Positions 1-5,491 of a stretch of DNA of 9,537 nucleotides are shown in pieces (within the stretch, counting starts at the first letter, position 1; each line of letters opens with the position of its first letter). The notes under the pieces are model-generated. The model saw only the letters and a program-made list of their open reading frames with translations. It made no database searches and was not told the DNA's origin. Position numbers and translations under genes: made by a program. Origin of the DNA: Bacillota bacterium (GTDB taxonomy: Bacteria > Bacillota > Clostridia > Oscillospirales > Oscillospiraceae); NCBI GenBank assembly GCA_023406225.1, contig JAEXWS010000238.1, positions 1 to 9,537 on the forward strand, written 5' to 3'.

Positions 1-192
1 GTCCTGGTGTGCGTTCTGATCGGGTGTTTGATCTTGACGGAGGGCCGGGCCGCCGCCCGGGAGCCGCTCCCGGAGGCGGTTTCGGAGGCGGCCGCCTTGG
101 CGGGCTCCGGCTGCCGGGACTTTGGTCCCGGCGGCGCGCCGCCGGGGCTTCGGGAGGCGCGTCCCGCGGGCTTTGCCCAGGGAGAGGGATGA
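1..192 (+). CDS. Possible 3' end of an upstream gene (partial, unknown)
   Basis: This reading frame is open from the first base and stops with TGA at 190-192. I count about 53 of 63 codons ending in G or C, like the sure genes here, while the other two forward frames look much less coding-like. The visible piece begins with a hydrophobic run (VLVCVLIGCLIL), then becomes Ala/Gly/Pro/Arg-rich and ends FAQGEG, so it could be the last membrane segment and tail of a membrane protein. A GTG at position 7 could also start a 61-residue protein. It ends 19 nt before the next gene's GTG, which fits one operon. I recognise no family, and the GC-rich palindromes at 114-146 could mean the stretch is not coding at all. 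Confidence 0.42.
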   Translation, partial: VLVCVLIGCLILTEGRAAAREPLPEAVSEAAALAGSGCRDFGPGGAPPGLREARPAGFAQGEG

Positions 193-211
193 GAGGAAGG
201 GGGATGGCGGG

Positions 212-577
212 GTGGACCTTCGGAAACGGGCGCAGGCGTGGAAGCGGGACGTGCCCGCCGTATTTCTGGCGCTCAGGCACCGGGACACGCCCTGGTACGC
301 CAAGGCTCTGGCGGCGGTGACGGTGGCCTACGCGCTCTCGCCCATCGATCTCATCCCGGATTTCATCCCGGTGCTGGGGTATCTGGACGACATGCTGCTG
401 CTCCCCCTGCTGGCGGCGGGGGTGATCCGCCTGCTGCCCCGGCCGGTGCTGGAGGACTGCCGGAAAGAGGCGGAGGGCCTGTGGCGGGACGGACGGCCCA
501 AGCGGTGGCGGTACGCCGTTCCCATTTTGGGGCTTTGGCTGCTGCTCCTGGCGGCGTTGCTGCGGGCGCTGTTGTGA
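212..577 (+). CDS. YkvA/DUF1232 family small membrane protein
   Basis: A 121-residue protein of the YkvA-like DUF1232 family, whose function is unknown. The diagnostic block is SPIDLIPDFIPVLGYLDD at residues 43-60, preceded by the usual Trp/Tyr-Ala-Lys-Ala stretch (DTPWYAKAL, 25-33) and followed by hydrophobic MLLLPLLAAGVIRLL (61-75). A second hydrophobic segment closes the protein (about 102-121, YAVPILGLWLLLLAALLRALL), so it is probably a membrane protein. I chose GTG 212 because GAGGAAGGGGG lies a suitable distance upstream and the family block then sits near residue 45. An in-frame ATG at 122 would add 30 Arg/Gly-rich residues with no family resemblance and would overlap the upstream frame. 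The next gene begins 15 nt after the stop, so the two are probably cotranscribed. Confidence 0.88.
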   Translation: MDLRKRAQAWKRDVPAVFLALRHRDTPWYAKALAAVTVAYALSPIDLIPDFIPVLGYLDDMLLLPLLAAGVIRLLPRPVLEDCRKEAEGLWRDGRPKRWRYAVPILGLWLLLLAALLRALL

Positions 578-592
578 GAGAGGGGGATGGGA

Positions 593-1150
593 ATGAAGCG
601 GGTGATGTGCTTTGGGGACTCCAATACATACGGTTACGACCCCAGGGGCTTTCCGGGAGGCCGCTACCCGGCGGAGATCCGCTGGACGGACCGGCTGGCC
701 GCTTCCACCGGGTGGGAGGTCCGAAACCTGGGGCAAAACGGCAGGACCATCCCCCGCCTGCCGCCCTGGGAGCTGCTGGCGGAGGACGCGGACGCCTGGA
801 CGGTGATGCTGGGGAGCAACGACCTGCTCTGCGGCGCGGCGCTTACGGCGGAGGACGCCGGGGCGCGGATGGCGGCGTTTTTGGCGCGCCTTCCGGCGGA
901 CCGCCTGCTGCTGATCGCGCCGCCGCCCATGCGCCTTGGCGCCTGGGTGGAGGAGGAGCGTCTGCTCGTCCAGTCCGCCCGGCTGGGCGGCTGTTATGCC
1001 GCCGCGGCCCGGGGCCTGGGCGCGGCCTTTGCCGACGCGGGGGCGTGGGGGGTGCCCCTCGCCTTTGACGGGGTCCATTTTTCCGAGGAGGGGCACCGGA
1101 GGTTCGCCGCCGGCGTGGAGGCGGCCCTCGCGCCGCTGGTGGGCCGGTGA
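593..1150 (+). CDS. SGNH/GDSL-type esterase/hydrolase
   Basis: A 185-residue serine hydrolase of the SGNH (GDSL) superfamily, which hydrolyses ester or acyl bonds; the substrate cannot be read from the sequence. All four family blocks are visible: FGDSN near the N-terminus with nucleophile Ser10; GQNGRT (47-52), supplying the oxyanion-hole Gly; GSND (74-77) with Asn76; and FDGVHFSEEGH (158-168) with the catalytic Asp159/His162 pair. There is no signal peptide, so it is probably cytoplasmic. The arrangement resembles lysophospholipase L1 or arylesterase-like members. The start is ATG 593 rather than ATG 587, because the GAGAGAGGGGG ribosome site (576-586) touches the latter but sits about 6 nt from the former. 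It lies 15 nt after the DUF1232 gene, likely in the same transcript. It is not obviously tied to the sigma factor operon 133 bp downstream. Confidence 0.9.
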   Translation: MKRVMCFGDSNTYGYDPRGFPGGRYPAEIRWTDRLAASTGWEVRNLGQNGRTIPRLPPWELLAEDADAWTVMLGSNDLLCGAALTAEDAGARMAAFLARLPADRLLLIAPPPMRLGAWVEEERLLVQSARLGGCYAAAARGLGAAFADAGAWGVPLAFDGVHFSEEGHRRFAAGVEAALAPLVGR

Positions 1151-1214
1151 CGGCTCTTTCCCCCGGGTCCCCGGTGCCAAAAAAACGGCCTGGGAGGGGT
1201 CCGCTGAAAAAAGG

Positions 1215-1241
1215 GAGAACCTTTTGCCCGGATTTCGTGAC
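1215..1241 (+). promoter_or_regulatory. Candidate ECF-sigma-type promoter of the sigma/anti-sigma operon
   Basis: GAGAACCTTTT (1215-1225) resembles the GAAC/AAC-type -35 box of ECF sigma promoters. CGTGAC (1236-1241) resembles the CGT -10 box. The AAC-to-CGT spacer is 15 nt. Transcription would start near 1248, inside GGATAGGTGAAAG, about 35 nt before the sigma gene and just upstream of its ribosome site. No good TTGACA/TATAAT pair is visible in the 1151-1283 gap. If the call is right, the sigma factor transcribes its own operon. This is inference from pattern only. Confidence 0.42.
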
Positions 1242-1283
1242 TGGATAGGTGAAAGCCTTTTTGGAAAGAAGGGAGCGGAAGAA

Positions 1284-1844
1284 ATGGAAGACGGTCGGAT
1301 CGTGGACCTGTATTGGCGGCGGGACGGAGCCGCGATCACAGAAACAAGCGCCAAATACGGCGGCTACTGCCGCGCCATCGCCTGCAACATCCTCCCCGAC
1401 GTCCGGGACGCGGAGGAGTGCGTGAACGATACCTGGCTTGGGGCGTGGAACGCCATGCCGGTCCACCGTCCGGACCGTCTCGCCCTCTTTTTGGGCAGGA
1501 TCACCCGGAACCTGGCGCTGAACCGCTACCGCTCCGCCCGGGCGGAAAAGCGGGGCGGGGGAGAATTCCCCCTGGTGCTGGAGGAGCTGGAGGGATGCGT
1601 CCCGTCGTCCCCCAGCGCCGAGCAGGCCGTGGAGGACGCAGAGCTGGAGCGGCTCGTCAACCGCTTCCTGCACACGCTTTCCCCACGGGACTGCGATCTC
1701 TTCCTGCGCCGCTACTGGTTCGCGGAGCCGCTTTCGGACATTGCGGAGCGGTACGGGCTGAAGGAGAATACCGTGAAGACCAGCCTGTTTCGCAGCAGGA
1801 CCAAGCTGCGGCGGTATCTGGAAAGGGAAGGGGTGGCCCTATGA
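1284..1844 (+). CDS. RNA polymerase sigma factor, sigma-70 family, ECF-like
   Basis: A 186-residue ECF-type sigma factor that would direct RNA polymerase to alternative promoters. Region 2 covers about residues 22-90. Its core-binding helix is DAEECVNDTWLGAWNAMP (42-59), and the -10-recognising helix GRITRNLALNRYRSARAEKR (71-90) follows. Region 4 covers about 118-180, with the -35 recognition helix-turn-helix SDIAERYGLKENTVKTSLFR (151-170) and a basic tail. There is no region 1.1 or 3, as expected for ECF factors. ATG 1284 is chosen because GGGAG (1271-1275) sits 8 nt upstream and region 2 then begins at the usual place; the frame stays open much further upstream but runs through the hydrolase gene. 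The stop overlaps the next start as ATGA, so translation is coupled with the membrane protein, presumably its anti-sigma factor. Confidence 0.92.
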   Translation: MEDGRIVDLYWRRDGAAITETSAKYGGYCRAIACNILPDVRDAEECVNDTWLGAWNAMPVHRPDRLALFLGRITRNLALNRYRSARAEKRGGGEFPLVLEELEGCVPSSPSAEQAVEDAELERLVNRFLHTLSPRDCDLFLRRYWFAEPLSDIAERYGLKENTVKTSLFRSRTKLRRYLEREGVAL

Positions 1845-2842
1845 AGTCGGAGCGTTTGTTCAAGGCTGTGGGCGGCGCGGAGGAAGCCCTGCTGGAGCGG
1901 AGCGAGCGGACCGGCGGCGCGGCCCGCCGCCGGCGGGCCTGGGCCGCGGCGGCCTGCGTGCTGGCGGCGGTCTCTTTGCTGCTGCTCTCCCAGAGAGAGC
2001 GGCTTTTCCCCGGGGACGCGCCGCCGGAGGGGGGAAAGACGGTGGAGCAGCTCACCTTCCCGGAGGCGGACGGGCGGGCGTTCCACATGCTCCAGATCCA
2101 GTATGGGCCGGAGGTGCCGCCGAAAAGCGTCTGCGATTTCGTCATTTTTGTCAATGAGGAGACCTATCAGGTCACCGAGCAGGACGGGGCCTACGTGATC
2201 GCCCCCATCCTGACCCAGCCCGGAGGCCTGCCGCCGTGCAGGCTGACCATCACCCGGCGGGAGGGGCTTTCGCCCGGGGAGGCGCTGGCCCAGGAGGCCG
2301 GGGAGCTGCGAAAGGCCTATGCCCAGGTGACGGAGCAAGACGGCGCTCTTTTTGCGAGCGACGGCACAAACTGGGATTCGGCCCAGGCGGACGTGACCTT
2401 TGTGGACGACGGGCAGGGCGGGACCTATGTCCTGACCGCCGCCTATTTCCTGGAGGCCGCCGAGGGCCACGGCATCCGTTTTCGGGATATGGCCGGGACG
2501 TTCCAGGTCATCGATCCGGCGGAGGCGGAGGCTCCCGCCTGGCTTTCGGACCTGAAGGCCGCCGTGGCCGAGCTGGCCCCCGCGGTCTTTGCCGGCCGTC
2601 CGGACCGGGCGGCGGCGCGGCTGTCCCGCGGCGCGCAGGTCGGCGCCTATGGGGAGGACGTTTTGAACAGCGTGAGCGTGATGGCGGTGGACTACACGGT
2701 GGACGATCCCCAGGACCCCCGCTCCGCGGTGGTCTCCATCAAGCACCGCCTGGGCGGGGAGGACAGCGCCTCCTTCCTGGTTTTGGAGCTGGCCTACACG
2801 GACGGCGCGTGGCTGGCCCACTGGGGCGGATTGGAAAAATAG
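1841..2842 (+). CDS. Single-pass membrane protein, probable anti-sigma factor/sensor
   Basis: A 333-residue protein translated from an ATG that overlaps the sigma stop codon. The first 28 residues are cytoplasmic, with a motif (LFKAVGGAEEALLERSE) of the kind that opens many clostridial sigma-partner proteins. They are followed by RRRR (29-32) and one membrane helix (about 33-50, AWAAAACVLAAVSLLLLS). The Arg cluster predicts N-inside, C-outside topology. The outer part has two segments. The first (about 60-225) is beta-rich, with VCDFVIFVNEETYQV and YFLEAAEGHGIRF, typical of secreted or membrane proteins next to clostridial sigma factors. The second (about 228-333) begins after an Ala/Glu linker and ends with VLELAYTDGAWLAHWGG. 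The likely role is to hold the sigma factor at the membrane and release it on an external signal. That is inferred from gene order, topology and the short basic cytoplasmic tail; I see no ZAS zinc motif (HxxxCxxC) and no protease site. A long hairpin terminator follows. Confidence 0.82.
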   Translation: MKSERLFKAVGGAEEALLERSERTGGAARRRRAWAAAACVLAAVSLLLLSQRERLFPGDAPPEGGKTVEQLTFPEADGRAFHMLQIQYGPEVPPKSVCDFVIFVNEETYQVTEQDGAYVIAPILTQPGGLPPCRLTITRREGLSPGEALAQEAGELRKAYAQVTEQDGALFASDGTNWDSAQADVTFVDDGQGGTYVLTAAYFLEAAEGHGIRFRDMAGTFQVIDPAEAEAPAWLSDLKAAVAELAPAVFAGRPDRAAARLSRGAQVGAYGEDVLNSVSVMAVDYTVDDPQDPRSAVVSIKHRLGGEDSASFLVLELAYTDGAWLAHWGGLEK

Positions 2843-2865
2843 GCCCGTCTCCCTCTAAGGACTGT

Positions 2866-2925
2866 GCGGCGGACGGTCAAAAGCCCCCTGATGCCGTCAT
2901 CAGGGGGCTTTTGGCCGTCCGTCGT
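2866..2925. terminator. Very long bidirectional hairpin terminator between convergent genes
   Basis: The inner stem AAAAGCCCCCTGATG (2879-2893) pairs perfectly with CATCAGGGGGCTTTT (2898-2912) around a 4-nt loop CCGT. The stem continues outward through 2866-2878 with 2913-2925, giving about 28 pairs on the + transcript including three G-U pairs. The A-run and T-run flank the GC core on both sides, so it can work for the anti-sigma mRNA (+) and for the XRE mRNA (-). The right arm ends on the first base of the XRE stop triplet. Confidence 0.88.
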
Positions 2926-3356
2926 TATTTTGAGAGTTCCCGCCGGATGCTCTTCGCCAGAAGCTCCTGGCCCTCGGGGGAGCGGAGGGCGTCCAGGACC
3001 GCCGCCCGCAGCGTCTCCTGGAACTTTTTGCTGCCCAGGAACGCGTCGAACATGGATTCGCCGCCGCCGGCGGGCGCGGCGGGCCGCACCGGCTTCGCCG
3101 CCGGGGCCGGCTCCTGGAACGCGCCGTCCATCCAGTCCTCCATCTGCGTGCGGTCCGTGCTTTCGCCCCGGAGGTAAAAGACGGACACGCCGAAAAAGGC
3201 CGCCAGCTTTTCCTGCTGGGCCTGGGCGGGCGTCTGCCGCCCGGTCTCGAATTTTTCAACGGCTGTCCGGGGGAAGCCCAGGGCGGCGGAGAGGGCCGGG
3301 CGGCTCAAGCCCCGCTCGGTCCGCAGTTCTTCGATGCGCTGTGCCATTGTGACCAT
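2925..3356 (-). CDS. XRE-family transcriptional regulator with C-terminal tail domain
   Basis: A 143-residue DNA-binding protein, likely a repressor. Residues 4-60 form an HTH_3/XRE domain: MAQRIEELRTERGLSRPALS, then the recognition part GFPRTAVEKFETGRQTPAQ, and LAAFFGVSVFYLRGES, the usual end of the domain. A Pro/Ala/Gly linker (about 82-100) leads to a short C-terminal segment, FLGSKKFQETLRAAVLDALRSPEGQELLAKSIRRELSK in all, which is probably helical and may serve for self-association. ATG 3356 is chosen because AAGGAGG (3372 down to 3366) sits 9 nt upstream; an in-frame ATG three codons later is less well placed. The gene diverges from the radical SAM gene and has its own promoter between them, so it may regulate itself, its neighbour or both. 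The effector is unknown. Confidence 0.88.
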   Translation of the reverse strand: MVTMAQRIEELRTERGLSRPALSAALGFPRTAVEKFETGRQTPAQAQQEKLAAFFGVSVFYLRGESTDRTQMEDWMDGAFQEPAPAAKPVRPAAPAGGGESMFDAFLGSKKFQETLRAAVLDALRSPEGQELLAKSIRRELSK

Positions 3357-3365
3357 AGATCGGTT

Positions 3366-3372
3366 CCTCCTT
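3366..3372 (-). promoter_or_regulatory. Ribosome binding site fixing the start of the - strand XRE gene
   Basis: AAGGAGG on the - strand, 9 nt before ATG 3356. It decides between that ATG and alternative upstream reading, because the open frame continues far upstream into sequence antisense to the radical SAM gene. Confidence 0.85.
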
Positions 3373-3390
3373 GTGATGCTGCATGGGGCT

Positions 3391-3419
3391 ATCATAGCAC
3401 AGAAAACGGCGGGGAACAA
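3391..3419 (-). promoter_or_regulatory. Sigma-A-type promoter of the - strand XRE gene
   Basis: Read on the - strand, TTGTTC (3419-3414) is followed after exactly 17 nt by TATGAT (3396-3391). This gives a start near 3384 and a leader of about 28 nt. A small inverted repeat, CTATCATAG (3389-3397), overlaps the -10 box and could be part of an operator. Confidence 0.68.
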
Positions 3420-3420
3420 C

Positions 3421-3449
3421 TTGCCTTCGGCGGAAAAATGCGGTAGGAT
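3421..3449 (+). promoter_or_regulatory. Candidate promoter of the radical SAM gene
   Basis: TTGCCT (3421-3426), 17 nt, then TAGGAT (3444-3449). Each box matches the sigma-A consensus at 4 of 6 positions. The start would be near 3456, just before the Shine-Dalgarno sequence, leaving a very short leader. Its -35 box is one base from the -35 box of the divergent XRE promoter. Confidence 0.5.
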
Positions 3450-3474
3450 GCGGAAGAGGGAGGGGGAGAGGGCC

Positions 3475-4386
3475 GTGTATTGGAACCGTCTGGACGTACA
3501 TTTGAAAAAGACCTTCGGCTGTAAGACGTACAAGCTGGCGCTGTCCTCCGGCTGCTCCTGCCCCAACCGGGACGGGACCCTGGGGGACCGGGGATGCGTG
3601 TTCTGCGACGGCGCGGGGGCCTTCGCGGAGCATGGAAGCATCCCGGACCAGCTCGCCGCCGCCCGGGCGCGGGTGGCCGCGAAGGCGGGGCCGGACGCGA
3701 AGTACATCGCCTATTTCCAGTCCTTCACGAATACCTACGGCCCGGCGGACCGCCTGCGGGCCCTATACACGGCGGCCATGGAGCCGGAGGACGTGGCGGC
3801 GCTGTCCGTCGCCACCCGGCCGGACTGCCTGCCGGAGGAGACGGTGGAGCTTTTGAGGGAGCTGAACGCCGTCAAGCCTGTGTGGGTGGAGCTGGGCCTT
3901 CAGACCATCCACGCCCCCTCGGCGCGGTATATCCGCCGGGGGTATGATCTTCCCGTGTACGACGGCGCTGTGGCGGCTTTGAAGGCCGCCGGAGTGACGG
4001 TCGTGGTCCACCAGATCCTGGGCCTTCCGGGGGAGACGGAGGAGATGATGGCCCGGACGGCCCGCTATATCGGCCGCTCCGGGGCGGACGGGGTGAAATT
4101 CCACCTGCTCCATGTTCTGCGCGGAACGGACCTGGCGGCCGACTGGCAGGCGGGGAGGGTCCCCATGATGGAGCTGGCGGATTATATCGCGGCGCTGAAG
4201 CGCTGTGTGGAGAATCTGCCCCGGTCCGTGGTGATCCACCGCCTCACCGGGGACGGCGCCAAGCGGGACCTGCTGGCGCCGCTGTGGAGCGGGGACAAAA
4301 AGCGCGTGATGAACGCCATCCACCGCGCCTTCCTCCGGGACGGCGTGGAGCAGGGGCGCGCCCTGGGAGAAGCGCCCGGACCGTAA
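3475..4386 (+). CDS. TIGR01212/YtqA-like radical SAM protein
   Basis: A 303-residue radical S-adenosylmethionine enzyme of the TIGR01212 (YhcC/YtqA) family. The 4Fe-4S ligands follow the family spacing in CPNRDGTLGDRGCVFC: Cys29, Cys41, Cys44 (C-x11-C-x2-C). Further family blocks are YFQSFTNTYGP, LSVATRPDCLPEE, WVELGLQTIH, YIRRGYD, HQILGLPGETEEMM, KFHLLHVLRGTDLA and the C-terminal IHRLTGDGAKRDLLAPLW. From memory, B. subtilis YtqA has been linked to making the wobble uridine mnm5s2U in tRNA. The partner methyltransferase YtqB/MnmM is not next to it here, so the same role is only a suggestion. GTG 3475 is preferred: AGGGGGA lies 7 nt upstream and the protein then begins YWNRLDVHLKKTFG, as in relatives. 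The in-frame ATG 3448 lies within the predicted -10 box. Confidence 0.9.
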   Translation: MYWNRLDVHLKKTFGCKTYKLALSSGCSCPNRDGTLGDRGCVFCDGAGAFAEHGSIPDQLAAARARVAAKAGPDAKYIAYFQSFTNTYGPADRLRALYTAAMEPEDVAALSVATRPDCLPEETVELLRELNAVKPVWVELGLQTIHAPSARYIRRGYDLPVYDGAVAALKAAGVTVVVHQILGLPGETEEMMARTARYIGRSGADGVKFHLLHVLRGTDLAADWQAGRVPMMELADYIAALKRCVENLPRSVVIHRLTGDGAKRDLLAPLWSGDKKRVMNAIHRAFLRDGVEQGRALGEAPGP

Positions 4387-4390
4387 AAAA

Positions 4391-4424
4391 CCGCCGGGAC
4401 CGGATGTTTATCCGGTCCCGGCGG
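4391..4424. terminator. Bidirectional hairpin terminator between convergent genes
   Basis: A perfect 14-bp stem, CCGCCGGGACCGGA (4391-4404) with TCCGGTCCCGGCGG (4411-4424), and loop TGTTTA. Six A's before the left arm (4385-4390) become a six-U tail on the - strand, so it is a textbook terminator for the small - strand gene. On the + strand it is followed by AGTATTTTCG, a weaker tail, ending the radical SAM mRNA. Confidence 0.88.
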
Positions 4425-4506
4425 AGTATTTTCGCTCTGACGCCAGGCATATCGCGGGCCGCTTCGTCTCTGGAATACGGGAAATCCTTTCAAAAGGGCG
4501 CCGTTT

Positions 4507-4680
4507 TCAGGATGGAGGCCGCTCCGGCCCCCGGCATTTTTCCGCCGCCAGCCGCCGCGCCAGCTCCAGCGTCCGCTCCAGCAGGGCCGTGGCCGCGTCC
4601 AGGCGGCCGCTGTTGATCATGTCGATCGCGTCCTCCAGCGGGGCGCACAGCGCGCAAAATTGAATTTCGTCCTCCTGCAT
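4507..4680 (-). CDS. 57-residue hypothetical protein with Cys-x2-Cys near the N-terminus
   Basis: A small gene of no family I recognise. Its strong ribosome site AAAGGAGGG (4695 down to 4687), 6 nt before ATG 4680, and a clean - strand terminator at 4391-4424 make it a credible real gene. The protein starts MQEDEIQFCALCAPLEDAID and continues as a helix-turn-helix-like pair (LEDAIDMINSGRLDAATALL, then ERTLELARRLAAEKC), resembling a single TPR-like hairpin in its Ala/Leu spacing. Cys9, Cys12 and Cys49 could bind metal or form a disulfide; a fourth ligand is not obvious. It has no signal peptide or membrane helix. It diverges from the superoxide dismutase across a 160-bp shared regulatory region, which hints at, but does not prove, a redox-related role. 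Confidence 0.68.
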   Translation of the reverse strand: MQEDEIQFCALCAPLEDAIDMINSGRLDAATALLERTLELARRLAAEKCRGPERPPS

Positions 4681-4686
4681 CCGGCT

Positions 4687-4695
4687 CCCTCCTTT
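4687..4695 (-). promoter_or_regulatory. Ribosome binding site of the 57-residue gene
   Basis: AAAGGAGGG on the - strand, 6 nt before ATG 4680. This is the main evidence for that start; the frame is open for 54 more codons upstream without any family match or ribosome site. Confidence 0.82.
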
Positions 4696-4733
4696 TATCC
4701 CGCATTTTTTCAGTTTAACAGGGCGTTTCGGCG

Positions 4734-4752
4734 GACTCCATCGAATGGAGTC
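4734..4752. repeat. 19-bp inverted repeat in the divergent sod/small-gene region
   Basis: GACTCCAT (4734-4741), CGA, ATGGAGTC (4745-4752): perfect 8-bp arms around a 3-bp centre. It lies 54 nt upstream of the small gene and 88 nt upstream of the dismutase start, where a dimeric regulator serving both directions could bind. It overlaps a weak -35-like element (TGGAGT, - strand) that stands 17 nt from TAAACT (- strand, 4717-4712). No regulator is identified. Confidence 0.5.
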
Positions 4753-4768
4753 GAGCCGCTTGGCCGTA

Positions 4769-4824
4769 TGCCGCCGTCCGAAACTGCATATACTGTTGGC
4801 GGCAGAGGATCGAAATTTCTGCCG
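4769..4824 (+). promoter_or_regulatory. Dismutase upstream region with overlapping, mutually exclusive hairpins
   Basis: TGCCGCC (4769-4775) can pair with GGCGGCA (4798-4804). The overlapping CGGCAGA (4800-4806) can instead pair with TCTGCCG (4818-4824), which ends one base before the region of the ribosome site AAAGGA (4826-4831). A -10-like TATACT lies at 4789-4794 but has no good -35 box. If transcription starts there (near 4801), only the second hairpin would be in the mRNA, and it could affect ribosome access. If it starts further upstream, the two pairings compete. The role is unproven. Confidence 0.33.
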
Positions 4825-4840
4825 GAAAGGATGTTCCGCC

Positions 4841-5485
4841 ATGGAAGACCGCTACCCCTTCACGCTGCCGCCGCTGCCCTACGCCTATGACGCGCTGGCG
4901 CCGGAGCTGGACGAAAAGACCCTTCTCTTTCACCATGACAAGCATTTTGCGACCTATGTGGAAAATCTGAACAAGCTGCTGGAAAAATATCCGGCCTATC
5001 AGACATGGCCTTTATGGAGGCTGTGCCGGGACTGGTGCGAGCTGCCCGAGGAGATCCGCCAGGGCGTGCGCAACAACGCCGGGGGGGTCTTCAGCCACGA
5101 CCTTTACTTCCGCACCATGCATCCCACCCCGGCCAGCAACCCCGGCTTTTCCCTGCGGGGGACCATCGAGCGGGACTTCGGCGGGTTGACGGAGCTGAAG
5201 GCCGCCATGAAAGCCGCCGCGCTGGGCCAGTTCGGCTCCGGCTGGTCCTGGCTGGTGACGGACGCGGACGGGCGGCTCTCCGTCCGCAAGACCCCCAATC
5301 AGGACACGCCCCTGCCCCTTTACCCGCTGCTTTGCTGCGACGTGTGGGAACACGCCTATTATCTCCAATACCAAAACCGCCGGGCGGAATATTTTGAAAA
5401 CTGGTGGCGGTTGATCGACTGGCCCCTGCTGTCTCAGGATTACGAGGCGTACCGCTCCCAGCGGCCCCGCTATCCCCAGGATTGA
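4841..5485 (+). CDS. sodA: Superoxide dismutase, Mn/Fe family
   Basis: A 214-residue superoxide dismutase that converts superoxide to oxygen and hydrogen peroxide in the cytoplasm; no signal peptide is seen. The four metal ligands are present: His31 in FHHDKHFATY, His86 in GGVFSHDLYF, and Asp167 and His171 in DVWEHAYY. Tyr39 and His35 of the substrate gateway are also kept. The active-site Gln is supplied by NQDTPL (Gln154) while the NNAGG loop has Gly instead of Gln. This is the pattern of manganese enzymes rather than iron ones, though metal choice cannot be settled by sequence alone. Deviations include HHDKHF (Phe for the usual second His of that pair), an inserted, Trp/Cys-rich stretch WPLWRLCRDWCELPEEI (56-72) and Cys165-Cys166 before Asp167. 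The start at ATG 4841 follows AAAGGA by 9 nt. The gene lies between a divergent small Cys protein and an XRE regulator. No strong terminator follows the stop, so read-through into the regulator is possible. Confidence 0.95.
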   Translation: MEDRYPFTLPPLPYAYDALAPELDEKTLLFHHDKHFATYVENLNKLLEKYPAYQTWPLWRLCRDWCELPEEIRQGVRNNAGGVFSHDLYFRTMHPTPASNPGFSLRGTIERDFGGLTELKAAMKAAALGQFGSGWSWLVTDADGRLSVRKTPNQDTPLPLYPLLCCDVWEHAYYLQYQNRRAEYFENWWRLIDWPLLSQDYEAYRSQRPRYPQD

Positions 5486-5491
5486 TATCCA

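Noticed and set aside
936..1283. N-terminal extension of the sigma factor frame over the hydrolase gene
   Set aside because: Region 2 of the sigma factor starts just after ATG 1284, which has its own ribosome site; the extension is off-frame hydrolase sequence.
1151..1283. Terminator after the SGNH hydrolase
   Set aside because: I looked for a GC-rich stem followed by a T-run in this gap and found none; the A-run at about 1183 has no matching hairpin.
1712..2821. Long open frame (369 codons) antisense to the membrane protein gene
   Set aside because: High-GC genes routinely leave the opposite strand open. This frame has no ribosome site or family motif, and the + strand gene has clear topology and translational coupling.
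3334..3474. Upstream ATG starts (3334, 3448) for the radical SAM protein
   Set aside because: 3334 lies within the divergent XRE gene, and 3448 overlaps the predicted -10 box and lacks a well-placed ribosome site. Family members begin close to the YWNRL motif reached from GTG 3475.
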